A stretch of DNA of 64,000 nt from Agromyces sp. Leaf222 (GCF_001421565.1 NZ_LMKQ01000001.1:2288605-2352604); one strand, 5' to 3'. Positions 9,454-19,316 are shown, numbered from the stretch's first letter. Numbers and translations: made by a program. The notes: generated from the sequence alone by a model not told the origin.

Positions 9454-10416
9454 GTGATTGCAACGAGCGAGGACGTGGCACGACGCGCGGGAGTCTCCCG
9501 CGCGACGGTCAGCCAGATCCTGAACGGGCGCGGCCAGCGATTCGCCACCGAGACGCGCGAGCGCGTCACCCGGGCCGCGACCGAACTCGGCTACCAGCCG
9601 TCAGCGGCCGGACGCACGCTCGCCAAGGGATCCAGCGACATCGTGATCGCCGTCATTCCGTACACCACCTTCGGCGGCAACCTGCAGGACATTTTCCAGG
9701 CGGCGACCGAAGAGCTGGCCTCACGCGGGCTGACGTTGCTGCTGCACCTCGCGACCGAATCCACGGCTCCACTGGATCGCGTGGTCACCGGCATGAAGCC
9801 GCGTGCGGTCATCTCCCTCACGCCGTTCTCGCAAGCGGAGCTCGACCTCCTGAGGAGCCGCGGCGTCATGGCCTTCGATCCCGAGTCCTCGTCGAAGGAC
9901 CGCATCGATCCCAACGTCGAGATCGGTGCGCTGCAAGCCCGCTACCTTGCCGACCGCGGCTACACCCGAGTCGCGTTCGCGCATCTCCAGGACGCCCGAC
10001 TCGACCCCTTCGGCGAGGGCCGAGAAGAGGGTGTGCGACGGGTGTGCGCGGAACGCGGGTTGCCCGATCCGGTGATCGTGCGCCTCGGCATCGATCCCCA
10101 CGACGCGCTCGAGGCCATCGACTCCCTCGGACTCCCCGGGGCCGGCGTCGTCTGCTACAACGACGACGTCGCCACCGCACTCCTGTCGGCGGCCACCATC
10201 CGCGGCTGGAGCGTGCCCGCCGACGTCGGGCTCGTCGGCATGGACCACACTCCCCTCTCGGCGGTCACGATCCCGCCGCTCTCAACGGTCGGGTACGACC
10301 AGCGCGCGGCGGCGTACAACCTCATCACCGCAGCCCTCCAGGGGCTGGGCGAATCGATCGACGATCGCGAACCCATGGACGTGAAGTTCGCGCTGGTGCC
10401 GCGCGGAACGGCCTGA
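9454..10416 (+). CDS. LacI-family transcriptional regulator
   Basis: A 320-residue LacI/GalR regulator. The N-terminal HTH 'TSEDVARRAGVSRATVSQIL' with hinge 'GYQPSAAGRTLAKG' is followed by a periplasmic-binding-protein-like sugar domain ('VGLVGMDHTPLSAVTIPPLS'). The likely start is GTG at 9454, because the HTH begins directly after it; the upstream in-frame extension is not HTH-like. It is divergent from the GH2-MFS-GH-GH1-GH43 operon and is its probable repressor. The effector would be a sugar from that pathway. Beginning 35 bp after its stop, a hairpin at 10452-10483 probably ends its transcript. Confidence 0.88.
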   Translation: MIATSEDVARRAGVSRATVSQILNGRGQRFATETRERVTRAATELGYQPSAAGRTLAKGSSDIVIAVIPYTTFGGNLQDIFQAATEELASRGLTLLLHLATESTAPLDRVVTGMKPRAVISLTPFSQAELDLLRSRGVMAFDPESSSKDRIDPNVEIGALQARYLADRGYTRVAFAHLQDARLDPFGEGREEGVRRVCAERGLPDPVIVRLGIDPHDALEAIDSLGLPGAGVVCYNDDVATALLSAATIRGWSVPADVGLVGMDHTPLSAVTIPPLSTVGYDQRAAAYNLITAALQGLGESIDDREPMDVKFALVPRGTA

Positions 10417-10451
10417 TCGACGGCCACGACCGCGATAGCCGGGCCGCCGCG

Positions 10452-10483
10452 CCGATTCCGCACCCCTCCGCGGTGCGAATCGG
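10452..10483 (+). terminator. Terminator-like hairpin after lacI
   Basis: CCGATT plus CGCACC (10452-10464, one bulged C) pairs with GGTGCGAATCGG (10472-10483) around a 7-nt loop. It lies between the LacI gene and the lipid-kinase gene. No U-tract follows, as is common in high-GC actinobacteria. Confidence 0.5.
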
Positions 10484-10526
10484 TGCGGAACGGATGACGA
10501 GTCCGCCGTGCGTCTAGTGTTGCCGC

Positions 10527-11546
10527 ATGCGCGCAGCCGTCATCTACAACCCGATCAAGATCGACCTCGACGCCGTGAAGGCCGCGTTCGCGTCGGCCGA
10601 GGCACGACACGGCTGGGATGGCTCGCTCTGGCTGGAGACCACGGAGGCCGACCCCGGCGAGGGCCAGGCCACGACGGCAACGGGCGAGAAGGTCGACGTG
10701 GTGGTCGCCGCCGGGGGCGACGGAACCGTGCGCGCGGTGGCCGAGGGCCTGCGCGGCTCCGGAATTCCGCTCGCCCTGCTCCCCTCCGGCACCGGCAACC
10801 TCCTCGCCCGCAACCTCGGTCTCGGGCTCGGTGACCTCGAGCGGTCCGTGGACGCCGTCTTCACCGGGGCCGACCGGCCGATCGACGTCGGCCTCATCCG
10901 CCTGCGCCGGCCGAACGGCGACCTCGAGCGGCGCGCATTCCTCGTCATGGCCGGCCTGGGCATCGACGCCCAGATGATCGAGAACACCGACCCCGCGCTC
11001 AAGAAGCGCGCCGGCTGGCTCGCCTACGTGCAGTCGATCGCGACCTCGCTGCGCGACGGCAATGAACTCCACGTGCGGTACCGGCTCGCATCGGGCAGCA
11101 CCCACCGTGCGACCGTGCACACGTTCATCGTCGGCAACTGCGGCACCCTGCCGGCCAACATGATGCTGCTGCCCGACGCCGTCATCGATGACGGGATGCT
11201 CGACATCGTGATGCTCCGCCCCGAGGGGGCGCTCGGCTGGCTGCGCATCTGGGTGCGCGTGGCCTGGGAGAACGGCATCCTCCGGCGCACGAGCACCGGT
11301 CGCCGGCTGCTCGGCGATGCCAAGCCCATCCGACCCCTCCACTACGAGACGAGCGAGACGATCGACGCGACGTTCGGGCGGCCGGAGAAGATCGAACTCG
11401 ACGGCGACGCCTTCGGCGAGGCGACGGCCATGCGGGCGAGCGTCGACCCGGGAGGCCTGCTCGTGCGGATGCCGCAGAGCGCAGCCGACGCCGTGGACGC
11501 AGCCGCCGAGCCGCAGGGCGGGCGATCGGGCGCCGACGACGCCTGA
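10527..11546 (+). CDS. Diacylglycerol kinase-family lipid kinase
   Basis: A 339-residue protein with the DAGK catalytic domain at the N-terminus: 'IYNPIK' start, nucleotide loop 'VVVAAGGDGTVRAV' and 'LLPSGTGNLLARNL'. The C-terminal beta-sandwich has the 'IELDGDAF' element typical of this YegS/DgkB-like group. These enzymes phosphorylate diacylglycerol or related lipids with ATP, mainly to recycle phospholipid head groups. Start at ATG 10527; no strong ribosome binding site is seen. It stands alone and converges on pcaF. It has no evident link to the catabolic genes around it. Confidence 0.88.
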   Translation: MRAAVIYNPIKIDLDAVKAAFASAEARHGWDGSLWLETTEADPGEGQATTATGEKVDVVVAAGGDGTVRAVAEGLRGSGIPLALLPSGTGNLLARNLGLGLGDLERSVDAVFTGADRPIDVGLIRLRRPNGDLERRAFLVMAGLGIDAQMIENTDPALKKRAGWLAYVQSIATSLRDGNELHVRYRLASGSTHRATVHTFIVGNCGTLPANMMLLPDAVIDDGMLDIVMLRPEGALGWLRIWVRVAWENGILRRTSTGRRLLGDAKPIRPLHYETSETIDATFGRPEKIELDGDAFGEATAMRASVDPGGLLVRMPQSAADAVDAAAEPQGGRSGADDA

Positions 11547-11565
11547 CCGCGACTCCCCCGGCACG

Positions 11566-11582
11566 GAGCCGAACGTCGGCTC
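11566..11582. terminator. Short hairpin between convergent dagK-like and pcaF genes
   Basis: GAGCCGA (11566-11572) pairs with TCGGCTC (11576-11582) around a 3-nt loop. It overlaps the pcaF stop codon and is close to the lipid-kinase stop, so it could serve either direction. The stem is only 7 bp. Confidence 0.35.
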
Positions 11583-12792
11583 AGGCCCGCGCGAACACCG
11601 CCGCGAGGGCCTGCCCTCCCCCGATGCACATCGTCTCGACCGCGAGCTCGCGATCGAGGTCGACGAGTTCGTGCGCGAGGGTCGCGAGCATGCGAATGCC
11701 GGTCGCGCCGATGGGGTGCCCGATCGAGATGCCACTGCCGCGCGGGTTCAGGCGCGGGTCCTCGGCGTCGATCCCCCAGTCGGCGAGGCAGGCGAGCACC
11801 TGCACGGCGAAGGCTTCGTTGAGCTCGATCACGTCGAGGTCGTCGAGGCGGATGCCGGCGCGCGCGAGCGCGCGATTCGTCGCCGGCACGGGGGCCACTC
11901 CGAAGCGCAGCGGGTCGTTGCCCGCCACGGCCCAGGAGACGAGCCGGAGCATGGGCTCGAGGCCGAGGTCGGCGGCGCGGGCCGGCGTCGTGACGATGCA
12001 CGCCGCCGCGGCGTCGTTCTGTCCGCTCGAGTTGCCGGCGGTCACGGTCGCGTCGGGGTCGCGGCGCAGGATCGGACGAAGCGCACCGAGCGCCTCGAGG
12101 GTGCTGTCGGCGCGTGGGTGCTCGTCGCGGTCGACGATCACGGTACCGCGCCGGCCGGGCACCGCGACGGGCACGAGCTCGGCATCGAAGGCCCCGGACT
12201 CCTGCGCGGCGACGGCCCGCTGATGGGAACGGAGCGCGAACGCGTCCTGCGCCTCGCGGGAGATGCGGTACTCGGCGCGCAGCAGCTCCGCCGAACCGAC
12301 GTTGCCGTCTGGCGTCGGGAATCGCGCACCGCCGACCGTCTCGCGGCCGCGCGCGAGCGCGTCGTGCAGCATCAGGCCGGCCCCGGTCACTCCCCGACGG
12401 CCCTCGACCGTGTAGAGCGGCGCGTTGGACATCGACTCGACGCCGAGCGCGATGACGGTGTCGGCGACGCCGGTCTGCACCTCCATGGCCGCGTTCAGCA
12501 CGGCCTGGAGGCCGGATCCGCAGCGGCGATCGAGCTGGTAGCCGGTCGTCTCGACGGGGAATCCGGCGTCGAGCGCCGCCACGCGCCCGAGCGCCGGCGC
12601 CTCCATGGTCGGGTAGCCCTGGGCGCCGATCACGCCGTCGACCGCGGCCGGGTCGATGCCGGTGCGTTCGACGAGGGCCCGCAGCACGGTGGTCGCGAGC
12701 TCGAGGGCGGTGACGGGGGCCAGCGCGCCGCCCATGCGTCCCACCGGGGTGCGCAGGGGCGCGCAGATGACGACGTCGCGCAGCTCGGTCAT
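11581..12792 (-). CDS. pcaF: Beta-ketoadipyl-CoA thiolase
   Basis: A 403-residue thiolase. The active-site Cys lies in '[11 protein letters not shown]' (near residue 90), the catalytic His in 'GHPIGATG', and the C-terminal Cys-Gly motif in '[10 protein letters not shown]'. Thiolases of this type cleave beta-ketoadipyl-CoA to succinyl-CoA and acetyl-CoA, the last step of the pathway. The assignment to PcaF rather than acetyl-CoA acetyltransferase rests on its place as the last gene of the pob-pca operon. Its ATG overlaps the pcaJ stop by 4 bp. Confidence 0.88.
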   Translation of the reverse strand: MTELRDVVICAPLRTPVGRMGGALAPVTALELATTVLRALVERTGIDPAAVDGVIGAQGYPTMEAPALGRVAALDAGFPVETTGYQLDRRCGSGLQAVLNAAMEVQTGVADTVIALGVESMSNAPLYTVEGRRGVTGAGLMLHDALARGRETVGGARFPTPDGNVGSAELLRAEYRISREAQDAFALRSHQRAVAAQESGAFDAELVPVAVPGRRGTVIVDRDEHPRADSTLEALGALRPILRRDPDATVTAGNSSGQNDAAAACIVTTPARAADLGLEPMLRLVSWAVAGNDPLRFGVAPVPATNRALARAGIRLDDLDVIELNEAFAVQVLACLADWGIDAEDPRLNPRGSGISIGHPIGATGIRMLATLAHELVDLDRELAVETMCIGGGQALAAVFARA

Positions 12793-13448
12793 CGGGCGGC
12801 TTCCACGGCGAGCCCCTCACTGACGGCGAACGGTGCGCCCGTGGCATCCGTCACCTGATCGATGCCCACGCCGGGGGCGAGCTCGACGAGCACGAACCCG
12901 TCGCCGGTGACGTCGAACACCGCGAGGTCGGTGATGATGCGGTCCACGCACGCCTTGCCGGTGAGCGGCAGCGTGCACTGCTCCACGAGCTTGGCCGAGC
13001 CGTCCTTGGCGACGTGCTCCATGACGACGATGACGCGTTCTGCGCCGTTCACGAGGTCCATGGCACCGCCCATGCCCTTGACCATCTTGCCCGGCACGGC
13101 CCAGTTGGCGATGTCGCCGCCCTGGGAGACCTGCATCGCGCCGAGCACCGCGGTCGTGATGCGGCCGCCGCGGATCATGCCGAAGCTCGCGGCGGAGTCG
13201 AAGTACGCCGCCCCGGGCAGCACGGTCACGGTCTCCTTGCCGGCATTGATGAGCTTGGGGTCCTCCTCGCCCTCCCACGGGTACGGGCCGACGCCGAGGA
13301 TGCCGTTCTCGGAGTGCAGCACGACCTCGATGCCCTCCGGCAGGTGGTTCGGGATGAGCGTCGGCAGCCCGATGCCGAGGTTCACGTAGGTGCCGTCCTC
13401 GAGTTCGCGGGCGGCGCGGGCCGCCATCTCGTCGCGAGTGAGCGGCAT
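12789..13448 (-). CDS. pcaJ: 3-oxoadipate CoA-transferase subunit B
   Basis: A 219-residue CoA-transferase beta subunit with the catalytic Glu in '[15 protein letters not shown]' and the glycine-rich '[15 protein letters not shown]'. With PcaI it moves CoA from succinyl-CoA to 3-oxoadipate. The ATG shares its A with the TGA of pcaI (TGATG), giving tight coupling of the two subunits, and the stop overlaps pcaF by 4 bp. Family members also act on acetoacetate; the pca context decides the call. Confidence 0.9.
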   Translation of the reverse strand: MPLTRDEMAARAARELEDGTYVNLGIGLPTLIPNHLPEGIEVVLHSENGILGVGPYPWEGEEDPKLINAGKETVTVLPGAAYFDSAASFGMIRGGRITTAVLGAMQVSQGGDIANWAVPGKMVKGMGGAMDLVNGAERVIVVMEHVAKDGSAKLVEQCTLPLTGKACVDRIITDLAVFDVTGDGFVLVELAPGVGIDQVTDATGAPFAVSEGLAVEAAR

Positions 13449-14263
13449 CAGCGGGCCTCCTCGGTCTCGTCACGGTCGGTACCGGATGTCCCGGGCCGGG
13501 TCCGCACGGTCGTCTTCTCGATCGGCAGCTCGCCCGCCTGCTCGGCGGTGAGCACGACGACCCGGTCGACGTAGATGCCGGGGAGGTGGATGTCGTCGGG
13601 GCCGAGCACGCCCGGTTCGACGAGCTCGTCGACCTCGGCGATCGTGATGCGGCCGGCCATGCCGGCGAGCGGGTTGAAGTTGCGGGTCGACTTCTCGAAC
13701 CGGAGGTTGCCGTGGCGGTCGCCGACCGCGGCGCGCACGAGCCCGTAGTCGGTGCTGATCGCCCGCTCGAGCACGTACTCGCGGGTGCGGCCGAACGCGT
13801 CGAACGGGCGCAGCTCCTTCGGGTCGGAGGCCAGCGCGACGGTTCCGTCGGCGGCGTACCGCAGCGGCATGCCGCCGTCGGAGACCGCGGTGCCGGCGCC
13901 CGTGGCGGTGTAGAAGGCGGGGATGCCGACCCCGCCCGCCCGCAGCCGTTCGGCGAGCGTGCCCTGGGGCGTGAGCTCGACCTCGACCTCGCCGCCGAGG
14001 TACTGGCGCGCGAACTCCCGGTTCTCGCCGATGTAGCTCGCCGTCACCTTGCGGATGCGGCCGGCGGCGAGCAGCTCGCCGAGGCCCCAGCCGTCGACGC
14101 CGCAGTTGTTCGAGACGACCTCGAGGTCGCCGACCCCGCGGGCGAGCAGGGCGCGGATGGTCGCGATCGGCACGCCCGACAGGCCGAAGCCTCCGACCGC
14201 GAGTGACGCGCCAGCAGGGATGTCGGCGACCGCATCGGCGGCCGTCGCGAAGGTCTTGTCCAT
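13448..14263 (-). CDS. pcaI: 3-oxoadipate CoA-transferase subunit A
   Basis: A 271-residue alpha subunit with the CoA-binding pattern '[14 protein letters not shown]' near residue 25 and '[12 protein letters not shown]', both standard in SCOT/PcaI proteins. It forms the heteromer with PcaJ. The start ATG at 14263 follows a 12-bp gap after pcaL. The C-terminal 20 residues are charged and variable, which is common in this family. Confidence 0.9.
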   Translation of the reverse strand: MDKTFATAADAVADIPAGASLAVGGFGLSGVPIATIRALLARGVGDLEVVSNNCGVDGWGLGELLAAGRIRKVTASYIGENREFARQYLGGEVEVELTPQGTLAERLRAGGVGIPAFYTATGAGTAVSDGGMPLRYAADGTVALASDPKELRPFDAFGRTREYVLERAISTDYGLVRAAVGDRHGNLRFEKSTRNFNPLAGMAGRITIAEVDELVEPGVLGPDDIHLPGIYVDRVVVLTAEQAGELPIEKTTVRTRPGTSGTDRDETEEAR

Positions 14264-14275
14264 GGTGCTCCGGGT

Positions 14276-15520
14276 TCAGTCGTTCGGGGAGGGGGTCGTG
14301 GGGTCGGCGGCTGCGCCATCCGTCGCTGCGGCTGCGGCATCGCTCTCCGCGAAGACCGAGCGGGCGATCGCGAGGGCGGAGTTCGCCGCGGGCAGCCCCG
14401 CGTAGAGCGAGGTGTGCAGCAGGACCTCCGCGATCTCGTCACGCGTGAGGCCGTTGCGGAGCGCGGCGCGCACGTGCATCGCGATCTCTTGCTCGTGGCC
14501 GCCGGTCGTGAGGCTCGCGAGCGTCGCGATCGAGCGCTCGCGGCGGCTGAGGCCCGGCCGATCCCAGATCTCGCCCCATGCGTAGCGGGTGATGAAGTCC
14601 TGGAACGCCGCGGTCTCGGGGGTCGTGGCCGCCACGGCGCGGTCGACATGCGCGTCGCCGAGCACGGCCCGCCGCACGTGCATGCCGCGTTCATGCGCGA
14701 CGGATGCCTCGGCCGACCGCTCGATCGCGGCGAGGTGCTCGGCGATCAGCTCGGCCGCGGCCTGCGGCTCCTCGAGCACGGCGAGGTGGGATGCCCCGTC
14801 GAGCGCGATGTGGCGGGCGCCGCGGATGTCGTCGGCGAGGTCCTGCATCGAGGCCGGGGTCGTCACGGCGTCGTGCTCACCGCTGAGCGCGAGGGTCGGC
14901 ACGTCGAGCCTCGCGAGATCTGGCGTGCGGTCGAAGTCGCCGAGCGCCTCGGCGCAGCGGGCGTACGACTCGTCGTCGATGTCGACGAGCGCGGAGAGCG
15001 CACCCGCACCCGGCCCGCCCGCCTCGCGACCGAGGAAGCCGGGGGCGAACCACCGGGATGCACTGCCGGTCACGAGCGATGCGGTGCCGCTGGCGCGCAC
15101 GGCGGCCGCGCGTTCGACCCAGCCGTCGCGGGTGCCGATGCGGGCGCCGCTGCAGCTGATCACGAGTCCGAGCACCCGGTCGGGGTGGCCGACCGCGAGC
15201 TCGAGCGCCACCGCGCCGCCGAGTGAGACGCCGGCCACGTGGAAGCCGCCGCCGCCCGCCTCGTCGACGACGGCGAGGACGCCAGTGGCGAGCTCGGCCA
15301 CCGAGAACGGGGCGGCCACGGCCGGGCTCGCCCCGTGCCCCGGCAGGTCGATGCGGAGGATCCGGAGATCCGCGGTGCGCGGGTCCGCTCGCAGGGCCGC
15401 GACGACGCCGTCCCAGAGTGCGGTCGTCGTGCCGAGCGACGGAAGCAGCACGAGGAGCGGGTTCGAGGCCGCCGGAGCGGTGCCGGGCGCGAACGAACCG
15501 AGCAGGCGAGGGACGGTCAT
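14276..15520 (-). CDS. pcaL: PcaL: 3-oxoadipate enol-lactonase fused to 4-carboxymuconolactone decarboxylase
   Basis: A 414-residue fusion. Residues 1 to about 260 are an alpha/beta-hydrolase (PcaD) with oxyanion region 'LPSLGTTTALWDG', nucleophile elbow 'VAGVSLGGAVALE' and catalytic His in 'DGASHLAVLEEP'. From about residue 277 comes a PcaC domain ('RRAVLGDAHVDRA', 'WDRPGLSRRERSIATLASL', 'EVLLHTSLYAGLPAANSA'). The protein decarboxylates 4-carboxymuconolactone and hydrolyses the enol-lactone to 3-oxoadipate. Such fusions are known in actinobacteria as PcaL. The ATG at 15520 overlaps the pcaB stop by 4 bp; the longer upstream frame is shadow. Confidence 0.92.
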   Translation of the reverse strand: MTVPRLLGSFAPGTAPAASNPLLVLLPSLGTTTALWDGVVAALRADPRTADLRILRIDLPGHGASPAVAAPFSVAELATGVLAVVDEAGGGGFHVAGVSLGGAVALELAVGHPDRVLGLVISCSGARIGTRDGWVERAAAVRASGTASLVTGSASRWFAPGFLGREAGGPGAGALSALVDIDDESYARCAEALGDFDRTPDLARLDVPTLALSGEHDAVTTPASMQDLADDIRGARHIALDGASHLAVLEEPQAAAELIAEHLAAIERSAEASVAHERGMHVRRAVLGDAHVDRAVAATTPETAAFQDFITRYAWGEIWDRPGLSRRERSIATLASLTTGGHEQEIAMHVRAALRNGLTRDEIAEVLLHTSLYAGLPAANSALAIARSVFAESDAAAAATDGAAADPTTPSPND

Positions 15521-16698
15521 GGGCGCGAGCCCCCTTCGGAGACGGCGGCGAATCGGGCGACGGCCCGGTCGACGATGCGATCGGATGCCGCGTCGAGCAC
15601 GGCGCGGTCGGGCCGCTCGCCCGTGGGCCCGGCGTCGTCCAGGATGCGGGCCGCGCGTTCGCGGTCGAACTCGAGGCCCGCGACGAGTCGGGCGGCGGCG
15701 GTCGAGGCGGATCGGGCCAGGCGCACGAGTCGGCGCAGCGACGCCCACTCCGCGTGCCAGCGGCCCGCCGCGCGCTCGTCGCCCGCGAGCGCGGCCGAGG
15801 CGACGACCTGCAGCAGGCCGGGAGCCTCGACGGCCGCCGCCGTGATCGCGACGGCATCGACCGGATTGCGCTTGTGCGGCATCGCGGACGAGCCGCCGCC
15901 GCCGGCCAGGCGCACCTCGCCGAACTCCTCGCGCGAGAGCAGCGTCACGTCGCCCGCGATGCGACCGAGGGCGGCGATGACGCTCGTCGCCGCCGAGGCG
16001 ACGGCCAGCGCCGGCGTGCGCTCGGCGTGCCAGGCGCGGCCGGGATCGGCGAGCCCGAGCTCGGCGGCGAGCCCAGCGCGAACGGCGTCGGCGGCGCCCG
16101 GGCGCCCGGCCGCGGCATCCGCTGCCGTGCCGGTGCCGACCGCACCGCCGAACTGCACCGGGAACGTGACTGCATCGACCGTCTCGATCGCCGAGGCGAC
16201 GCCGTCGAGCCAGCCGGCGGCGAGTGCGCCGAGCGTGCTCGCCTCACCGTGGCGCGCGATGGTACGACCGATGCGCGGGCTGTGCCGCTCGGCGTCGGCG
16301 AGGGCGGCGAGACGCGCACCCGCCTCGGCCAGCGACGCCCGCGCCGCGCGAAGGGCGTCGCGCGCGATGAGCATGAGCGCCGTGTCGACCACGTCCTGGC
16401 TCGTCGCGCCGAGGTGCAGGCGATCGGCCAGGAGCCCGGCGGCCACGAGCTGCGCCCGCAGCGCCGGAACGAGCGCGACCACCGGAACGGCGTCGCGCGC
16501 CACCCCCGCGACGAGCAGCTCGCGATCGAGCGAGTCGACGTCGAGCGCGTCGGCCTGTGCATCGAGGAACTCGTCGAGCTCGCTCCCCCACACCCTCAGC
16601 AGCGCACGTTCGACGTCGACCATCGCCGCGAGCACGGCATCGTCGTCGGTGCCCGTCGTGTCGGCTGCGCCAGGATCCAGCAGTCCCCAGTCCGTCAT
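15517..16698 (-). CDS. pcaB: 3-carboxy-cis,cis-muconate cycloisomerase
   Basis: A 393-residue member of the fumarase/aspartase/adenylosuccinate-lyase superfamily, with signature 'GGSSAMPHKRNPVDAV' near residue 260 and 'GATSQDVVDTALML' near 95. It cyclises 3-carboxymuconate to 4-carboxymuconolactone. I prefer ATG at 16698 because GGAG lies 8 bp upstream; a GTG at 16704 would sit almost on that site. The stop overlaps pcaL by 4 bp. The C-terminus is shorter than in some proteobacterial PcaB proteins but similar to actinobacterial ones. Confidence 0.92.
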   Translation of the reverse strand: MTDWGLLDPGAADTTGTDDDAVLAAMVDVERALLRVWGSELDEFLDAQADALDVDSLDRELLVAGVARDAVPVVALVPALRAQLVAAGLLADRLHLGATSQDVVDTALMLIARDALRAARASLAEAGARLAALADAERHSPRIGRTIARHGEASTLGALAAGWLDGVASAIETVDAVTFPVQFGGAVGTGTAADAAAGRPGAADAVRAGLAAELGLADPGRAWHAERTPALAVASAATSVIAALGRIAGDVTLLSREEFGEVRLAGGGGSSAMPHKRNPVDAVAITAAAVEAPGLLQVVASAALAGDERAAGRWHAEWASLRRLVRLARSASTAAARLVAGLEFDRERAARILDDAGPTGERPDRAVLDAASDRIVDRAVARFAAVSEGGSRP

Positions 16699-16711
16699 CG
16701 CCACGACTCCA

Positions 16712-17323
16712 TCACAGTTCGGTTCCGTAGTCGAGGAACACGGTCTCGCCGTCGCCCTGCAGCCGCAGGTCGAAGCGGTACGAGCCCTGGCCGTCGGGCT
16801 CGGCCACGAGCGTGCCCCGACGATCGGCGTCGAGGCGGGCCAGCAGCGGATCGCCCGCGTTGGCCGTCGGCTCGTCGCCGAAGTACGCGCGGGTGAAGAG
16901 GTGCTGCAGCACGCCGCGGGCGAAGAGCGTCACCAGCAGGTACGGCGCCGATCCGTCGCGCATCGCTCCGGGCTTGATCGTCGTGAAGGAGTAGTGGCCG
17001 TCGCGGTCGACGGCGGCACGGCCGAAGCCGGTGAAGCCGTGCTGGTCGCGAGTGAACGACCCGCGTTCGGTCGAGGGCCGGCCGGTGGCATCCGCACCCC
17101 AGATCTCGACGATCGCGTCGGGGATCGGGTCGCCCGCCCCGTCGAACACGGTGCCGTGCAGGCGGATCGCATCGGGTTGCCAGGGTGCGCGCACGTCGGG
17201 CCCGCCGTCGTACGGCAGCGCGTACCCGAAGAAGGGGCCGACGGTCTGCGACGGCGTCTGGCCGAGAGGTCGGTGCTGCTCGGTCCGGTCGGTCTGCTCA
17301 GTCGAGTCGGTCTGCTCAGGCAT
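16712..17323 (-). CDS. pcaG: Protocatechuate 3,4-dioxygenase alpha subunit
   Basis: A 203-residue intradiol-dioxygenase alpha subunit: N-terminal 'TPSQTVGPFFGYALPYDGG', then the beta-sandwich with 'IPDAIVEIWGADATGRP' and 'YSFTTIKPG'. The alpha subunit lacks the full set of iron ligands, as expected; these are supplied by PcaH. Together they open protocatechuate to 3-carboxy-cis,cis-muconate. The start overlaps pcaH by 8 bp and the gap to pcaB is 13 bp. Confidence 0.93.
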   Translation of the reverse strand: MPEQTDSTEQTDRTEQHRPLGQTPSQTVGPFFGYALPYDGGPDVRAPWQPDAIRLHGTVFDGAGDPIPDAIVEIWGADATGRPSTERGSFTRDQHGFTGFGRAAVDRDGHYSFTTIKPGAMRDGSAPYLLVTLFARGVLQHLFTRAYFGDEPTANAGDPLLARLDADRRGTLVAEPDGQGSYRFDLRLQGDGETVFLDYGTEL

Positions 17324-18113
17324 GGTCGGCGTCCTCCGGTTCCATCCAGGTCGACCTCGGGCCGGTGAGCACGACGTCCCAGCGGTAGCCGATCGCCCAC
17401 TCCGGCTCGCTGATGTCGTGGTCGTACGCGGCGACGAGGCGCTCGCGCGCGGCCGGGTCGACGATCGACTGGTAGATCGGATCGAGGGCGAACAGCGGGT
17501 CGCCTGGAAAGTACATCTGCGTGATCAGGCGCTGCGTGAACGCCGAGCCGAAGAACGAGAAGTGGATGTGCGCGGGCCGCCACGCGTTGCGGTGGTTCTT
17601 CCACGGGTAGGCGCCCGGCTTGATCGTGGTCAGGCGGTACGAGCCGTCGTCGCCCGTGATGATGCGACCGACGCCCGTGAAGTTCGGGTCGAGCGGGGCC
17701 GGGTGCTGGTCGCGCTTGTGCACGTAGCGGCCCGACGCGTTCGCCTGCCAGATCTCCACGAGCTGATTGCGCACCGGCCTGCCCTCGCCGTCGAGCACCC
17801 GGCCCGTGACGATGATGCGCTCGCCGAGCGGTTCCCCGGCGTGCTGGATCGTGAGGTCGGCCTCCTCGGCCGCGACGTCCGTGTGGCCGAACGCCGGCGA
17901 GACCAGCTCGATCTCCTCGGGGTCGGCGCGCACGAGCTCATGCGTCGGATGCCGCAGCAGGGTCGACCGGTACGGCGCGAAGTCGCGTCGGGGGTGGGCG
18001 GCGAGCCCGCGACCGGCGGATGCCGCGGCATCCTGCTCGAGCGCATGACGGTCGGTGATCTCGTCGCTGATCGTGCGCTGCGACAGGTCGGGTTGGGATG
18101 CGAGGCGTGGCAT
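17316..18113 (-). CDS. pcaH: Protocatechuate 3,4-dioxygenase beta subunit
   Basis: A 265-residue iron-binding subunit. The Tyr and His ligands are visible in 'ANASGRYVHKRDQH', 'KPGAYPWKNH' and 'WRPAHIHFSFFG', matching the Tyr2-His2 Fe(III) site of intradiol dioxygenases. The ATG at 18113 lies 2 bp after the pobA stop; the longer in-frame extension upstream is pobA shadow. The N-terminal 40 residues are charged and variable. It acts with PcaG in the cytoplasm. Confidence 0.94.
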   Translation of the reverse strand: MPRLASQPDLSQRTISDEITDRHALEQDAAASAGRGLAAHPRRDFAPYRSTLLRHPTHELVRADPEEIELVSPAFGHTDVAAEEADLTIQHAGEPLGERIIVTGRVLDGEGRPVRNQLVEIWQANASGRYVHKRDQHPAPLDPNFTGVGRIITGDDGSYRLTTIKPGAYPWKNHRNAWRPAHIHFSFFGSAFTQRLITQMYFPGDPLFALDPIYQSIVDPAARERLVAAYDHDISEPEWAIGYRWDVVLTGPRSTWMEPEDADHA

Positions 18114-18115
18114 GG

Positions 18116-19297
18116 TCACTCCGTGATGAAGGGAAGGCCGGCGTACTGCTCGGCGAGGCTCTGCCGCGCGGCGCGCGACCCGGTGACGTACTCGAGGCGG
18201 CCGACCTGGCTGCGGTACGCGAACTCGCGCGCCGAGGCGTCCGGCGCATCGTGCACGTGGAGGAGGTCGGTCATCCACTCGGAGAATTGCTGCACCTTCC
18301 ACTGGCGGGCCAGGGCCGCGTCGCTGTACCCGCGGAGGCCCGACTCGTCACTGTCCTGCAGTGCGGCGACGAGCGCTCGACCGAGCAGCACGACGTCGGC
18401 GATGGCCGAGTTGAGGCCCTTCGCCCCGGTCGGCGGCACGATGTGCGCGGCATCGCCGACGAGGAACAGTCGGCCGTGCGCCATCGTCGAGGCGACGAAG
18501 GAGCGCATCGGGGTGATCGACTTCTCGAGCACCTCGCCCTCGTGCAGGGTCCAGCCGTCGACGCCGAGCCGGGTCTGCAGCGCGTCCCAGATGCGGGCGT
18601 CCGACCAGTCGTCGATCGACGCGTCGTGGTCGACCTGCAGGTAGAGGCGCGACACCTCGAGCGAGCGCATCGAGTGCATCGCGAACCCGTCGGCGTGCAG
18701 CGCGTAGATGAGGTCGTCGGTCGACGGCGGCACGTCGGCGAGGATGCCGAGCCATCCGAACGGGAAGGACCGCTCGAACGAGCGGATGCCGGGGATCGCC
18801 GGACGGCAGACGCCGTGGAACCCGTCGGCCCCGACGACGACCTCGCCGTCAATCGACGTCGCCGCACCGGCATCCGTGAAGTGCACGCTCGGGCTCGACC
18901 CGTCGAGGCCGATCGGGCTCACATCCGAGACCTCGAAGCGGATGTCGCTGCCGAGCCGGTCGTGTTCGGCGAGCAGGTGGCGCACGAGTGCCTGCTGCCC
19001 GTAGATGGTCACGGTGCGGCCGACGAGGTCGACGAAGTCGACATGGTGGCGGGCGCCCTCGAACTGCAGGTGGATGCCCTGGTGCGTCAGGCCGCGCTCG
19101 CGCAGGTCGGCGTCGAGGCCGAGCTCGGCGAGGGCGTCGACCGACCCCTGCTCGAGCACGCCGGCGCGGATCCGCCCGAGCACGTACTCGCGCGAGCGGG
19201 CCTCGAGGATCGTGAAGGCGATGCCGGCCCGGTGCAGGATGTGCCCGAGCAGGAGGCCGGCGGGTCCGGCTCCGATGATGACCACCTGGGTTCGCAA
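18116..19297 (-). CDS. pobA: 4-hydroxybenzoate 3-monooxygenase
   Basis: A 393-residue class A flavoprotein monooxygenase with the GxGxxG FAD motif in 'VVIIGAGPAGLLLGHILHRAG', the DG motif 'VVVGADGFHGVCR' and the GD motif 'RLFLVGDAAHIVPPTGAKG'. It converts 4-hydroxybenzoate to protocatechuate with NAD(P)H and O2. The most likely start is TTG at 19297, because GAGAGGA lies just upstream and the FAD motif follows directly; no ATG or GTG fits as well, and the length equals known PobA proteins. It is the first gene of the operon running to pcaF. Confidence 0.93.
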   Translation of the reverse strand: MRTQVVIIGAGPAGLLLGHILHRAGIAFTILEARSREYVLGRIRAGVLEQGSVDALAELGLDADLRERGLTHQGIHLQFEGARHHVDFVDLVGRTVTIYGQQALVRHLLAEHDRLGSDIRFEVSDVSPIGLDGSSPSVHFTDAGAATSIDGEVVVGADGFHGVCRPAIPGIRSFERSFPFGWLGILADVPPSTDDLIYALHADGFAMHSMRSLEVSRLYLQVDHDASIDDWSDARIWDALQTRLGVDGWTLHEGEVLEKSITPMRSFVASTMAHGRLFLVGDAAHIVPPTGAKGLNSAIADVVLLGRALVAALQDSDESGLRGYSDAALARQWKVQQFSEWMTDLLHVHDAPDASAREFAYRSQVGRLEYVTGSRAARQSLAEQYAGLPFITE

Positions 19298-19316
19298 CGC
19301 TGCGTCCTCTCGCGTC

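Noticed and set aside
12789..14263. pcaIJ as acetoacetate/succinyl-CoA transferase instead of 3-oxoadipate transferase
   Set aside because: Sequence alone cannot separate the two, but the position inside pobA-pcaHGBL-IJ-F makes the beta-ketoadipate role far more likely.
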